A stretch of DNA of 64,000 nucleotides from Ramlibacter lithotrophicus (GCF_012184415.1 NZ_VTOX01000002.1:124001-188000); one strand, 5' to 3'; positions 47,525 through 56,288 are shown, counted from the first letter of the stretch. The notes: generated by a model not told the origin, from the sequence alone. Translations and numbers: made by a program.

Positions 47525-49684
47525 ATGAATTTCCTGTCGTTCCTCCTGCGCGTGTGCGTGGCGGCCGCCGCATTGTCCGGCCTGCACGCCGCCTGGGCCA
47601 CCGCTTACGAAGCCGAGCTGCCAGCCGAGATCCATGGCGCGAAGCGGCTGTGCGACTACGCGCCCTGCGCCGAGGTGTTCCCCGGCGCGACGTCGTTTTC
47701 CGAGCGCAAGGGCCAGCCGCCGTACGTCGAAGCCTTTGCCGACGTCCAGGGCCAGCGCAAGCTGCTCGGGTACGTGATGCTCTCGACCGACATCACCGAC
47801 ACGCCCGCCTATTCCGGCAAGCCCGTGGTCACGCTGATCGGCATGGACCTGAAGGGCCGGTTCGTGGGCGTCAAGGTCCTCAAGCACTCCGAGCCGATCC
47901 TGCTGCTGGGCATCCCCGAGACCGCCCTCACGAAATTCAACGACCAGTACCTTGGCAAGTTCGTCGGCGACAAGCTCGAGGTCGGCCCGTCGCGCCCCGA
48001 CGAGGGCGTCGTCGGCATCGACGCGATCTCCGGCGCCACCGTCACGGTGATCGCGCAGAACCAGGTCATGACCATGTCCGGCGCTGCCGTCGCGCGCCAG
48101 ACCGGCATCCTCGCGCCCACGGTGCGCGCGCAGGCGAAGTTCGCCGAAACGAAACGCACGCTCGACTGGGCCTCCCTGGCCGACGAAGGCGCGGTGCAGC
48201 GCCTGGCGGTACAGCCGGCGCAGGTCGGCCTCGAAGGGCGCGGCGCGCCCTTCATCGAGCTGTGGTTCGGCTACCTGAACCATCCCGACATCGGCCGCGC
48301 GCTGCTCGGCGCGGCCGGCTGGTCAAGCCTGATGTCGCGGCTCAAGCCGGGTGAGCACGCCATCTTCATCATCCGCACCGAAGGCACCGAATCGTTCAAG
48401 GGCTCCGGCTTCGTGCGCGGCGGCATCTACGACCGGGTGCAGCTGCGCCAGGGCATGGACAGCTTTACCTTCCGCGACCTCGACTACCTCAACCTCTACG
48501 GACTGGAAGCCGCCGGCGCGCCGCGCTTCACCGAGTCGGCGATCTTCATCGTCCGCTCGCCCTCGTTTTCCGCGGCCTATCCCTGGAAACTGAGCTTCCT
48601 GGGCAACCGCGTCGACCGCGCCACCGGCGCCCGCAGCTTTGCCAGTTTCGACGCGCCGTACTGGCTGCCGGACTGGGCGCTGCAAGGCGGCCGGCCCGAG
48701 ATCGACGAACCCGACGCGGCCTGGGTCAAGGTCTGGAAGTCGCGCGCCGTCGAGATCGCGCTGTTCGCCGGACTGCTGGTCGCCGTCGCCGTGGTGTACG
48801 CGCTGCGCGACCAGCTCACGCGCCGCGCGACGCGCAGGAACAAGTGGCCGGTCAACGCCTTCAAGTACAGCGCCTGGGTGATCAGCATCGCCTTCGTCGG
48901 CTTCCACCTGATGGCGCAGCCCTCGATCACGCAGGTGCTGACCTGGTTCCACGCCCTGCTGTTCCAGTGGACCTGGGAGCTGTTCCTGAGCGATCCCTTC
49001 GTCTTCCTGTTCTGGATCTTCATCATCCTCACCGTGTTCGTGTGGGGCCGGGGCCTGTTCTGCGGCTGGCTGTGCCCGTTCGGCTCGCTGTCCGAGCTGC
49101 TGTACAAGGTCGGCGGCGCGATCGGCCTGCGCCGCTTCCAGCGCGCGCTGCCGCGGGCCTGGCACGACCGGCTCAAGTGGGTGAAGTACGGCGTGTTCCT
49201 CGGCCTGCTGGGCGTCTCGATGTTCTCGATGGGCCGGGCCGAGATGCTGGCGGAGGTCGAGCCGTTCAAGACCACCTTCCTGGTCGGCTGGTTCGAACGC
49301 TCGTGGCCGTACACCTTGTTCGTCGCGACCATCCTGGGTGTGTCGATCTTCGTCGAGCGGCCCTACTGCAAGTACCTCTGTCCGCTCGGCGCGTCGCTGG
49401 CGATGCCGTCGACCTTCCGCTGGTTCGGGCTGCGCCGCAAGCAGGAATGCAGCACCTGCAAGGCCTGCGCCACCGGTTGCGGGGCGCAGGCCATCGACGC
49501 CGACGGCCGCATCGACCACCGCGAGTGCCTGCACTGCCTGGACTGCATGGTGCTGTACACCGACAGCCACGCCTGCCCGCCGCTGGCCAGGGAGCGCAAG
49601 CACCGGGAGCGCGACGGCCTGCCGCTGACGCGCATAGGCCGCGACGGCTATTTCATTCCCATCCACCCGGTCAAGCCCGACTGA
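47525..49684 (+). CDS. nosR: NosR, membrane flavoprotein for N2O reduction
   Basis: 719 residues. Signal/anchor at 5-25, then a periplasmic FMN-binding domain with the flavinylation motif ISGAT (Thr172), several membrane helices (about 410-620), two CxxxCP motifs (CGWLCPFG and CKYLCPLG) and a ferredoxin-like end with CSTCKACATGC and CLHCLDCM. It passes electrons to NosZ and is needed for its expression and activity. The order nosZ-nosR is reversed relative to the common nosRZDFYL. No Shine-Dalgarno sequence precedes the ATG, which lies just after the palindrome. Confidence 0.95.
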   Translation: MNFLSFLLRVCVAAAALSGLHAAWATAYEAELPAEIHGAKRLCDYAPCAEVFPGATSFSERKGQPPYVEAFADVQGQRKLLGYVMLSTDITDTPAYSGKPVVTLIGMDLKGRFVGVKVLKHSEPILLLGIPETALTKFNDQYLGKFVGDKLEVGPSRPDEGVVGIDAISGATVTVIAQNQVMTMSGAAVARQTGILAPTVRAQAKFAETKRTLDWASLADEGAVQRLAVQPAQVGLEGRGAPFIELWFGYLNHPDIGRALLGAAGWSSLMSRLKPGEHAIFIIRTEGTESFKGSGFVRGGIYDRVQLRQGMDSFTFRDLDYLNLYGLEAAGAPRFTESAIFIVRSPSFSAAYPWKLSFLGNRVDRATGARSFASFDAPYWLPDWALQGGRPEIDEPDAAWVKVWKSRAVEIALFAGLLVAVAVVYALRDQLTRRATRRNKWPVNAFKYSAWVISIAFVGFHLMAQPSITQVLTWFHALLFQWTWELFLSDPFVFLFWIFIILTVFVWGRGLFCGWLCPFGSLSELLYKVGGAIGLRRFQRALPRAWHDRLKWVKYGVFLGLLGVSMFSMGRAEMLAEVEPFKTTFLVGWFERSWPYTLFVATILGVSIFVERPYCKYLCPLGASLAMPSTFRWFGLRRKQECSTCKACATGCGAQAIDADGRIDHRECLHCLDCMVLYTDSHACPPLARERKHRERDGLPLTRIGRDGYFIPIHPVKPD

Positions 49685-49693
49685 AGTAGCACC

Positions 49694-50131
49694 ATGGTCG
49701 ACCCCCGAATGCCCACCGATCCGGCGCAGCCGTCGTATGCCGCCGGCCAGCCCGGCGTCTGCGGCTGGCTGTGCGCCGAGCTCTGGGACCACGTCTGGCC
49801 CTGGCGCCGCGGCGCGCCGATCCCGCACCGCGCCTGGCGCGTGCTCAGCATCGCGCTGGCCATCGCCGTGACGACCGCCTGGGTGCTGGCCGGCATGGGC
49901 GAGCTGCGCGCCGCGGCGATCATCGCCTGGTGGTTCGCCTGGAGCGTCTACGAGGTGCTGATCCGGCTGAACGCCAAGCGCTACGTCAAGGACGGACCGT
50001 GGTGGGGCCGCCGCTACCGCGTCGCGACGATCATGGACATGGTCTGCTACGTCCTGTTCAAGAACCTCCTGATCGGCGCGACGCTGTTCCTCGCGCTGAA
50101 GTCGCTGGGCCTGCTGGTGGTGACCGCATGA
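49694..50131 (+). CDS. Membrane protein of the nos operon, unknown function
   Basis: 145 residues. A soluble start with two cysteines (GVCGWLCAELWDHVWPWRRG) is followed by three hydrophobic segments (about 50-68, 70-88 and 115-142). The motif AWSVYEVLIRLNAKRYVKDGPWWGRRYR separates them. It is encoded between nosR and nosD; its stop overlaps the nosD start by four bases. I know of no assigned function. A role in NosR or NosDFY assembly is an inference from position. Confidence 0.85.
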   Translation: MVDPRMPTDPAQPSYAAGQPGVCGWLCAELWDHVWPWRRGAPIPHRAWRVLSIALAIAVTTAWVLAGMGELRAAAIIAWWFAWSVYEVLIRLNAKRYVKDGPWWGRRYRVATIMDMVCYVLFKNLLIGATLFLALKSLGLLVVTA

Positions 50132-51408
50132 ACCTCCTGGCGCGCCGCCTCGCCCGCCTGCTGCCGCGGCTGGCGGCGCTCGCGTGCGCGGCGCCGCTGG
50201 CGCTGGCCGCGGCCACATGGACGGTGCAGCCGGGGCAGGCGATCCAGCCGGCGATCGACCGCGCGGCGGCCGGCGACGTGGTGGAGGTGCAGCGCGGCCA
50301 GTATCCCGGCAACCTGGTCATCGCCAAGCCGCTCACCTTGCGCGGCATCGGCCGCCCGACGATCAGCGGCGGGCTGCAGGGGGACACGATCCGCGTCACG
50401 GCGCCGGACGTCACCATCGAAGGGCTGATCGTGCGCGACTCCGGCGACAGCCTGCTGCAGCAGAACGCGGGCATCTATCTCTCGCCCGGCTCGCACCGCG
50501 CCGTGGTGCGCCGCACCGACCTGGTCTACAACCTGTTCGGGCTGTGGATCGAGAAGGCCGACGACGTGCGCATCGAGCACAACCTGATCGTCGGCAAGCG
50601 GGACTACGGCTCTTCCCAGCGCGGCAACGGGGTGCAGCTGTACAACACCAAGGGCGCCCGCATCGTCGGCAACCGCATCAGCTTCGTGCGCGACGCCTTG
50701 TACGTGGACGTGTCGCACGACGCGGTGTTCCGCGGCAACCGCCTGCACCACAGCCGCTACGGCACGCACTACATGAACTCCTACCGCAACCTGTGGGAGG
50801 ACAACGACAGCTACTCCAACCGCGGCGGGCTGGCGCTGATGGAAGTGCGCGACCAGGTGATCCGCAACAACCGGGCCTGGGGCAACACCGACCACGGCAT
50901 CATGCTGCGGACGCTGCAGGACTCGGTGATCGAGAACAACGTGGTCGCCGGCAACGCGCGCGGCTTCTTCATCTACGACGTCGAATACGCGAAGCTCACC
51001 GGCAACCTGGTGGTGGGCAACCAGGTCGGCGTGCACCTGTCGGCCGGCTCGACCCGCAACCAGGTCGAGCGCAACGACTTCATCGCCAATCGCGAACAGG
51101 TGCGCTACGTCGGCGCGCGCGACGAGGCCTGGGGCGGCACGGTGGGCAACCACTGGGGCAATTACCTCGGCTGGGATCGCGACGGCGACGGCCGCGGCGA
51201 CGTTCCCTACGAAGCCAACGACATCGTCGACCGCCTGACCTGGCGGCACCCGATGGTCAGGCTGCTGCTCGCGAGCCCCGCCGTGCAGGCGCTGCGCCTG
51301 GTGAGCCAGCAGTTCCCGGTGCTGCGCGCCCCGAGCGTCGTCGACACGAAGCCGCGCATGACGCCGACTCACCCGAACTGGAAGGACTGGAATGCAAGGC
51401 AGCACTGA
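50128..51408 (+). CDS. nosD: NosD, periplasmic copper-site maturation protein
   Basis: 426 residues, with signal peptide MNLLARRLARLLPRLAALACAAPLALA. The mature chain is a right-handed beta-helix of CASH repeats, visible as recurring VIENNVVAGNARG, KLTGNLVVGNQVG and NQVERNDFIANRE units. Late family marks are NHWGNYLGWDRDGDGRGDVPYEANDIVDRLTW. It works with the NosFY ABC complex to supply sulfur or copper for the CuZ site. Starts with ATGA overlap on the upstream gene and overlaps nosF by 17 bases. Confidence 0.95.
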   Translation: MNLLARRLARLLPRLAALACAAPLALAAATWTVQPGQAIQPAIDRAAAGDVVEVQRGQYPGNLVIAKPLTLRGIGRPTISGGLQGDTIRVTAPDVTIEGLIVRDSGDSLLQQNAGIYLSPGSHRAVVRRTDLVYNLFGLWIEKADDVRIEHNLIVGKRDYGSSQRGNGVQLYNTKGARIVGNRISFVRDALYVDVSHDAVFRGNRLHHSRYGTHYMNSYRNLWEDNDSYSNRGGLALMEVRDQVIRNNRAWGNTDHGIMLRTLQDSVIENNVVAGNARGFFIYDVEYAKLTGNLVVGNQVGVHLSAGSTRNQVERNDFIANREQVRYVGARDEAWGGTVGNHWGNYLGWDRDGDGRGDVPYEANDIVDRLTWRHPMVRLLLASPAVQALRLVSQQFPVLRAPSVVDTKPRMTPTHPNWKDWNARQH

Positions 51409-52321
51409 CACGGCGGCACCGGCGGTCAGCCTGCGCGGCGTGAGCAAGCGCTATGGCGCGGTGCGCGCCGTCGACGGCGTCGACCTGGAGATCCCGCGCG
51501 GCGAGGTGTTCGGCCTGATAGGCCACAACGGCGCCGGCAAGAGCACGCTGTTCAAGATGATGCTGGGGCTGGTCACGCCGAGCGCGGGCGACATCCGCAT
51601 CCAGGGATCGGCCGTCGGGGGCCGCGACTTCCGCAGCGCGCGCCGCGGCATCGGTTACCTGCCCGAGAACGTGGTGCTGTACGACAACCTCAGCGGCCTG
51701 GAGACGCTGCGTTTCATGGCCCGCCTGAAAGGTGCGCATCGCAACGACTGCGAAGCGGCGCTGGAGCGGGTCGGCCTCACGGAGTCCGCAAGCCGGGCCG
51801 TGCGCGAATACAGCAAGGGCATGCGACAGCGCCTCGGCTTCGCGCAGGCCCTGCTCGGGCGGCCGCAAGTGCTGTTCCTCGACGAGCCCACCACCGGCCT
51901 GGACCCGGAGGCGATCCGCGCCTTCTACGCCACGCTGCGCGGCCTGCAGTCCGAGGGTGTGACCATGGTCATCACCTCGCACATCCTCGCCGAGTTGCAG
52001 GAGCGCGTCGACCGCCTCGCCATCATGGCCGCGGGCAAGGTGCAGGCACTGGGCAGCGTGCAGCAACTGCGCGAGCGCATGGCGCTGCCGCTGCTGCTGG
52101 AAGTGCGCGCCAGCGAATCGGGCGCGGCCGCCGTGCGCGACGCGCTGGCCTCACTGCCGGTAAGCGAGGCGCAATGGCAAGGCACGCACCTGCAGGCCCG
52201 CTGCGCGCGCGAGGCCAAGATGCCGGTGCTGGCCGCGCTGCTGGCGCTGGGCGCCGCGGTGCTCGATCTCAAGGTCCACGAGCCATCGCTCGAGGACGTG
52301 TTCTTCGGCTGCGCCGATTGA
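51392..52321 (+). CDS. nosF: NosF, ABC ATPase for NosZ maturation
   Basis: 309 residues. Walker A is GHNGAGKST, the signature region is REYSKGMRQRLGFAQALLG and Walker B is VLFLDEPTTGLDP. It binds ATP for the NosDFY complex that matures the copper sites of NosZ. The C-terminal part (about 220-309) is a family-specific extension. Begins within the last codons of nosD. Confidence 0.94.
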   Translation: MQGSTDTAAPAVSLRGVSKRYGAVRAVDGVDLEIPRGEVFGLIGHNGAGKSTLFKMMLGLVTPSAGDIRIQGSAVGGRDFRSARRGIGYLPENVVLYDNLSGLETLRFMARLKGAHRNDCEAALERVGLTESASRAVREYSKGMRQRLGFAQALLGRPQVLFLDEPTTGLDPEAIRAFYATLRGLQSEGVTMVITSHILAELQERVDRLAIMAAGKVQALGSVQQLRERMALPLLLEVRASESGAAAVRDALASLPVSEAQWQGTHLQARCAREAKMPVLAALLALGAAVLDLKVHEPSLEDVFFGCAD

Positions 52322-52330
52322 GGACAAGCC

Positions 52331-53146
52331 ATGGAACTGCAACCGATCCTCACCATCGCCTTCAAGGAACTGCGCGACCGCCTGCGCAACCGCTGGGTGC
52401 TCGCCGTCGCTTTGGTCTTCACCGTCTTCGCGCTCGTCATCGCCTATTTCGGCGGCGCGCAGCAAGGCGCCGTGGGCCTGCGCTCGATCGAGGCCACCAT
52501 CGCCAGCCTGGTCAGCCTGGTGATCTACCTGATCCCCCTGATCGCGCTGCTGCTGGGTTTCGACGCCGTGGTCGGCGAGCGCGAGCGCGGCTCGCTGGAC
52601 CTGCTGCTGGCGCTGCCGGTCACCCGGCTCGAAGTGCTCATGGGCAAGTACCTCGGGCTGGCGGCGGCGCTCACCTTGTCGACGCTCGCCGGCTTCGGGC
52701 TGGTCGCGCTGCTGCTGGCGGGGCAGATCGGCATGGCGGGGCTGGAGCCTTTTCTCGGCTTCATGTTCAGCTCGGTGCTGCTGGGCCTGGCTTTCCTGAG
52801 CCTGGCGGTGATGCTTTCCGTCCTGGCGCGCGACCGCACGCGCGCTTCCGGCCTGGCCATCGCGCTGTGGTTTTTCTTCGTGCTGGTGTTCGACCTGCTG
52901 CTGCTGGGCCTGCTGGTGGCCGGCGGCGGCGAGGCGGCCGGCCACTGGTTTCCTTACCTGCTGCTGTTCAACCCGGCGGACGTGTTCCGCATCCTCAACA
53001 TCTTTTCCCTGGACGACATGCGCAGCCTGTACGGCCTGACCAGCATCGTCCCCGGCGCCCTGGCCAAGCCCTGGCTGATGGCGCTGGTGATGCTGGCCTG
53101 GATCGCCGCGCCGCTGGGGATCGCCACCTGGAGATTCCGCCCATGA
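52331..53146 (+). CDS. nosY: NosY, ABC permease for NosZ maturation
   Basis: 271 residues with six membrane segments. It opens LQPILTIAFKELRDRLRNRWVLAVALVFTVFALVIAYFGG and includes DAVVGERERGSLDLLLALPVTRLEVLMGKYLGL, the ABC-2 type permease block. With NosF and NosD it forms the maturation complex in the inner membrane. AGGACAAGCC precedes the ATG, 9 bases after nosF. Confidence 0.94.
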   Translation: MELQPILTIAFKELRDRLRNRWVLAVALVFTVFALVIAYFGGAQQGAVGLRSIEATIASLVSLVIYLIPLIALLLGFDAVVGERERGSLDLLLALPVTRLEVLMGKYLGLAAALTLSTLAGFGLVALLLAGQIGMAGLEPFLGFMFSSVLLGLAFLSLAVMLSVLARDRTRASGLAIALWFFFVLVFDLLLLGLLVAGGGEAAGHWFPYLLLFNPADVFRILNIFSLDDMRSLYGLTSIVPGALAKPWLMALVMLAWIAAPLGIATWRFRP

Positions 53147-53670
53147 CACCGACCCGCCGCCACCTGCTGCTCGCCGCCTGCGCCGCGCCCCTGGCCGGCC
53201 TGCTGGGTTGCACCGAGGCCGGATCGGCCACCGTGCTGGCCCCGGTCGAGATCGACCCGGCCACCACCTGCGACCTCGACGGGATGCTGCTGGCCGACTA
53301 TCCCGGGCCCAAGGCGCAGATCCATTACGTCGGCTCGGCGCCGCCGGTGTTCTGCTGCGACACCAGGGAAATGTTCGCGACGCTGCTGGCGCCCGAGCAG
53401 GTCAAGCCGGTGCGCGCCGTGTTCGTGCAGGACATGGCCAAGGCCGACTGGGAGCAGCCGCGCGGCCACTGGTTCGATGCCAGGGCCGGGTTCTACGTGG
53501 GCGGCAGCAAGCGCCGCGGCTCGATGGGCCCGACCTATGCCAGTTTCGCCGTGGAGGCCGACGCGCGAACCTTCGCCGCGCAGTACGGCGGGAAGGTGCT
53601 GCGCTTCGCGGAAGTGCGCGTGGACATGGCCGACCTGACCGGCGGCACGACGCAGGACGCGAAGATGTAG
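53143..53670 (+). CDS. nosL: NosL, copper-binding outer membrane lipoprotein
   Basis: 175 residues. Signal sequence with a lipobox (MTPTRRHLLLAACAAPLAGLLGC, Cys23). The copper(I)-binding region is visible as TTCDLDGMLLADYPGPKAQIHY and the later FCCDTREMF and VFVQDMAKADW. It is thought to hand copper to NosZ. The start overlaps the nosY stop by four bases. An additional twin-arginine-like TRRHLLL is present. Confidence 0.93.
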   Translation: MTPTRRHLLLAACAAPLAGLLGCTEAGSATVLAPVEIDPATTCDLDGMLLADYPGPKAQIHYVGSAPPVFCCDTREMFATLLAPEQVKPVRAVFVQDMAKADWEQPRGHWFDARAGFYVGGSKRRGSMGPTYASFAVEADARTFAAQYGGKVLRFAEVRVDMADLTGGTTQDAKM

Positions 53671-53719
53671 CGGCTGCGGCGGCGCCCCGCGCCGGAGGCG
53701 AAAGACGTATGCTCGTCCG

Positions 53720-54355
53720 GTGACCTCCCAAGCCTCTTCCGCCACTTCCCCCGCCGCGCCGCCGCCCCCGGTGGTGCTCTTCATCACCGGCCCCGCCGCC
53801 TGCGGCAAGAGCACGCTGGCGCGCGAATGGGTGCGCCACCGCCTCCAGCGCGGCGATCCTTGGACCCTCATCGACAAGGACCTCGTGGGCGGCCAGCACG
53901 GGCCGCGCATCCTGGAGCTGATGGGCGCCGATCCGAACGACCGCGACAGCCCGCTGTTCAAGCAGGAAGTGCGCGACCTCGATTACCGCGCCACGCTGCA
54001 ACTGGCCGACGAGCAACTCCGGCTCGGCGGCTCCGTCGCATTGCCGGGGCCATGGACGCGCGAACTGGTGGCCGGCCTGCTGGAACAGCCCGAGCAGCTG
54101 GGCCTGCCCGCCGTGCCCTCCGTGGTCGTGTGGATGTCGCTGTCCGACGCCGAGCGGCGGCGGCGGGTCGAGCAGCGCGGCAATCCGCTGGACCGATGGA
54201 AGCTGAAACACTGGGCGGCCTACGCCAAGGGCAGCCGCGATGGCGCGCCGCCAGAATGCAAGGGCCCGGCGCCGGTCGTGCTGCCGGCCGAGCAGCCCCT
54301 CGCCGAGCAGCTTGCCACGATCGAGGCGCTCGTGGCGCGCAAGCGCGCCGGCTAA
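53720..54355 (+). CDS. P-loop kinase-like protein (zeta toxin / AAA-like)
   Basis: 211 residues from GTG 53720. A Pro/Ser/Ala start leads to Walker A GPAACGKST (24-32), then a LIDKDLVG acid pair and a LID-like region with SLSDAERRRRVEQRGNPLDRWKLKHW. This suggests a small-molecule or nucleotide kinase of the zeta-toxin/shikimate kinase class. No antitoxin gene is seen nearby. GGAGG lies 21 bases upstream, better placed for a four-codon reading ATG-CTC-GTC-CGG-TGA whose stop overlaps the GTG. It may start by reinitiation. Confidence 0.72.
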   Translation: MTSQASSATSPAAPPPPVVLFITGPAACGKSTLAREWVRHRLQRGDPWTLIDKDLVGGQHGPRILELMGADPNDRDSPLFKQEVRDLDYRATLQLADEQLRLGGSVALPGPWTRELVAGLLEQPEQLGLPAVPSVVVWMSLSDAERRRRVEQRGNPLDRWKLKHWAAYAKGSRDGAPPECKGPAPVVLPAEQPLAEQLATIEALVARKRAG

Positions 54356-55218
54356 CGCACGAACATGGCCACGTCGCCGGTGCGCAATGCGTTCTGGATC
54401 CGCCGCACCAGGGCCAGCACCCGCGGCCATCCTTTTTCGGAACCGCCGTTCGCGAGGTAGAAACTCCTGGACCTCGCATACCGGTCCGGAGCGCAGTCGC
54501 CACCGGTGGCGCAGACGACGCTCAACTCGTCGTCGGGCGCGCAAGGCAGATCGGGCTGGCAGAACGCGATCTCGAGCGCGAGGGCGATCTCCAGGAACTT
54601 CGGGTCATCGCCCTGGTACACCTTGCGGTCGAAGAAGTACCCGCCCCGCCCGCGCGTGCGCGGGTCCGACTGGGCCACGCGGTCCCACAGACGGCGCTCC
54701 GTCCATAGCACGGGATCGTCGAGCTGGATGAGCCTCCTGACGGCCGACCGCAACGCGGCGTGGCGGCCTGCCCTGGACGCATCGACCAGCTCGCGTTCGG
54801 CAGACAGCAAGGGGTCCTCGAGGAGGTCCGGCCTGCTCTTGAGATCGGCCAGGATGGCGCCCGCTTCGCCGGGAGCGAAGCCCGCACACCGGCGCGGCAG
54901 GTTCTGCATCATCTCGACCCGCCACGCGGGCAGCGGACCGCTCGCGCGGATCTCCGGCTCGACGGCCGCCTGGCCGTAGCGCGTGATGACCGCCCAGTCG
55001 CGGCCGCACATGTTCGCCACGTAGCGGGCGTAGAAATAGCCGCCCTCCGCCGGGCGGGTGAGCGCGCTCGTCGTGAACGCCTTCAGGTCGTCGGACCTTG
55101 CCAGTTCGTGCAACAGACGCGCGGAAGGCCGGACGGGCTGTGCCGCCGGGGCGGCGTCGGCCGCCACGGCGGCGGAAAGAAGCGCTCCGGCGACGAGCGC
55201 AAGTCGCACGAGTTCCAT
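54352..55218 (-). CDS. Secreted protein of unknown function (288 aa)
   Basis: A signal peptide (MELVRLALVAGALLSAAVAADA) precedes a mature chain with six cysteines (ANMCGRDW, RRCAGF, FCQPDLPCAPDD, SVVCATGGDCAP), likely three disulfides. Nothing else identifies it. Its stop overlaps the stop of the convergent kinase gene by four bases. Confidence 0.7.
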   Translation of the reverse strand: MELVRLALVAGALLSAAVAADAAPAAQPVRPSARLLHELARSDDLKAFTTSALTRPAEGGYFYARYVANMCGRDWAVITRYGQAAVEPEIRASGPLPAWRVEMMQNLPRRCAGFAPGEAGAILADLKSRPDLLEDPLLSAERELVDASRAGRHAALRSAVRRLIQLDDPVLWTERRLWDRVAQSDPRTRGRGGYFFDRKVYQGDDPKFLEIALALEIAFCQPDLPCAPDDELSVVCATGGDCAPDRYARSRSFYLANGGSEKGWPRVLALVRRIQNALRTGDVAMFVR

Positions 55219-55272
55219 GCCACACGATAGCAGGAGGCCAGCAGCGCCCCCTGCCGCGTACCACCGTGCCGG

Positions 55273-55377
55273 TTACATGGGCTTGGGCATCGGCTTGGGG
55301 TCGTTGGGCGTCGGCTCCGGCTGCACGGGCGGCACCGGCTGGGGCTGGTTCGGTTGTTCGGGAAGATGGTTGGCCAT
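55273..55377 (-). CDS. Possible proline-rich small protein (34 aa)
   Basis: Reads MANHLPEQPNQPQPVPPVQP and then EPTPNDPKPMPKPM before TAA; 14 of 34 residues are proline. No ribosome-binding site was found. The simple, low-complexity reading could be real (a linker-like or wall-associated peptide) or a chance reading of a GC-rich stretch. Confidence 0.35.
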   Translation of the reverse strand: MANHLPEQPNQPQPVPPVQPEPTPNDPKPMPKPM

Positions 55378-55385
55378 GCTGCATG

Positions 55386-55405
55386 GTCGGCCGCGGGCGG
55401 CCGAC
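55386..55405. terminator. Hairpin after the DUF4331 operon
   Basis: GTCGGCCGC-GG-GCGGCCGAC is a perfect nine-base-pair stem with a two-base turn, 69 bases past the stop of the leftward DUF4198-like gene. It has no T-run; it may mark the operon end. Confidence 0.4.
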
Positions 55406-55473
55406 GGCCCGCCGGCACGGCGCGACGGCGCGTGTAGGACGCAGCGCAGAGATTCGCGCGTGTGCGGCGGCCG

Positions 55474-56286
55474 TCAATCGCCGCCCGGCACCTCGACGAC
55501 CAGCGTCGCGAAGCGGCTCTCCCAGGTGTCGCGGCGAGTGGCCGACAGGCGCAGGTCGGTGCCCCGCAACAGCCATTGCCCCGCGAACGGCAGGCGGTGC
55601 TGCAGCCGGCCTCGCGCATCGGTGGTGCGCCAGATGCCCACCGGACTGCGGTCGGAGACCAGTTCCACCGGAAATCCCGCCAGCGGCTGGCCGTCGCGAA
55701 GCACCTGGAACGCCAGCGCTTCGCCGGCGCGGACCGGCTCGCCGCCGAGCAGCACGATCTCGAGGTCCAGCCCGACCGGTTGCCGGGCCGCTGCCAGAGC
55801 CGCGGCTGGCGCCGGCCCGCCGGCCAGCTCGATGCGCGCGAACTTGCGATAGCGCTCCTGCCAGCGCACGCCGCGCTCGTGCATCCGCGCCCAGGCCGTA
55901 CGCACCGGCTGCGGCGCACGGATCTCGTCGAAATACACCTGCACCAGCCGCGGCTCCAGTTCGATGTCCAGCGCGCCGAGTTCCACCCAGCACGCGAGCG
56001 CTGCCTGCCCGCCGGCCGCGGCCACCTCCATTTCGAGCGAGCGTTCATCGTGGCGCCGCGCCGCCAGCGCCATGGTCCCGCGGCCGTCGCTGCAGCCGGC
56101 CCGCGCGACGTTGTCCAGCGCCGGGGCCACCTCCTGGACGGGAAAGCGGTTGCCGGTGGCCAGTTCGAGCGTCGCGCGCGCCGCGCCCGCGGCCGGGCGC
56201 TCCACGGCCAGCCAGCTGTCGTGGCTCCACGCCGGCGCGGCGCACCCCAAAAGCAGCGCCAGGAGCGCAGCGCGCGCGGCATGCAT
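55474..56286 (-). CDS. DUF4198 family secreted protein
   Basis: 270 residues with signal MHAARAALLALLLGCAAPAWS followed by HDSWLAVERPAAG, the typical SHD-W start of DUF4198 proteins. GEALAFQVLRDGQPLAGFPVELVSDRSPVGIWRTTDARGRLQHRLPFAGQWLLRGTDLRLS is an Ig-like fold of the kind found in the family. Such proteins are often linked to metal uptake, but no metal is shown here. Its start lies 2 bases from the stop of the upstream lipoprotein gene. Confidence 0.8.
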   Translation of the reverse strand: MHAARAALLALLLGCAAPAWSHDSWLAVERPAAGAARATLELATGNRFPVQEVAPALDNVARAGCSDGRGTMALAARRHDERSLEMEVAAAGGQAALACWVELGALDIELEPRLVQVYFDEIRAPQPVRTAWARMHERGVRWQERYRKFARIELAGGPAPAAALAAARQPVGLDLEIVLLGGEPVRAGEALAFQVLRDGQPLAGFPVELVSDRSPVGIWRTTDARGRLQHRLPFAGQWLLRGTDLRLSATRRDTWESRFATLVVEVPGGD

Positions 56287-56288
56287 CG

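Noticed and set aside
45428..48283. 951-aa leftward reading opposite nosZ
   Set aside because: NosZ and NosR are unambiguous on the other strand; the long open frame results from high GC at third codon positions.
53720..54355. Toxin-antitoxin pair with the zeta-like kinase
   Set aside because: No small antitoxin gene lies on either side; the upstream gene is nosL and the downstream gene is convergent.
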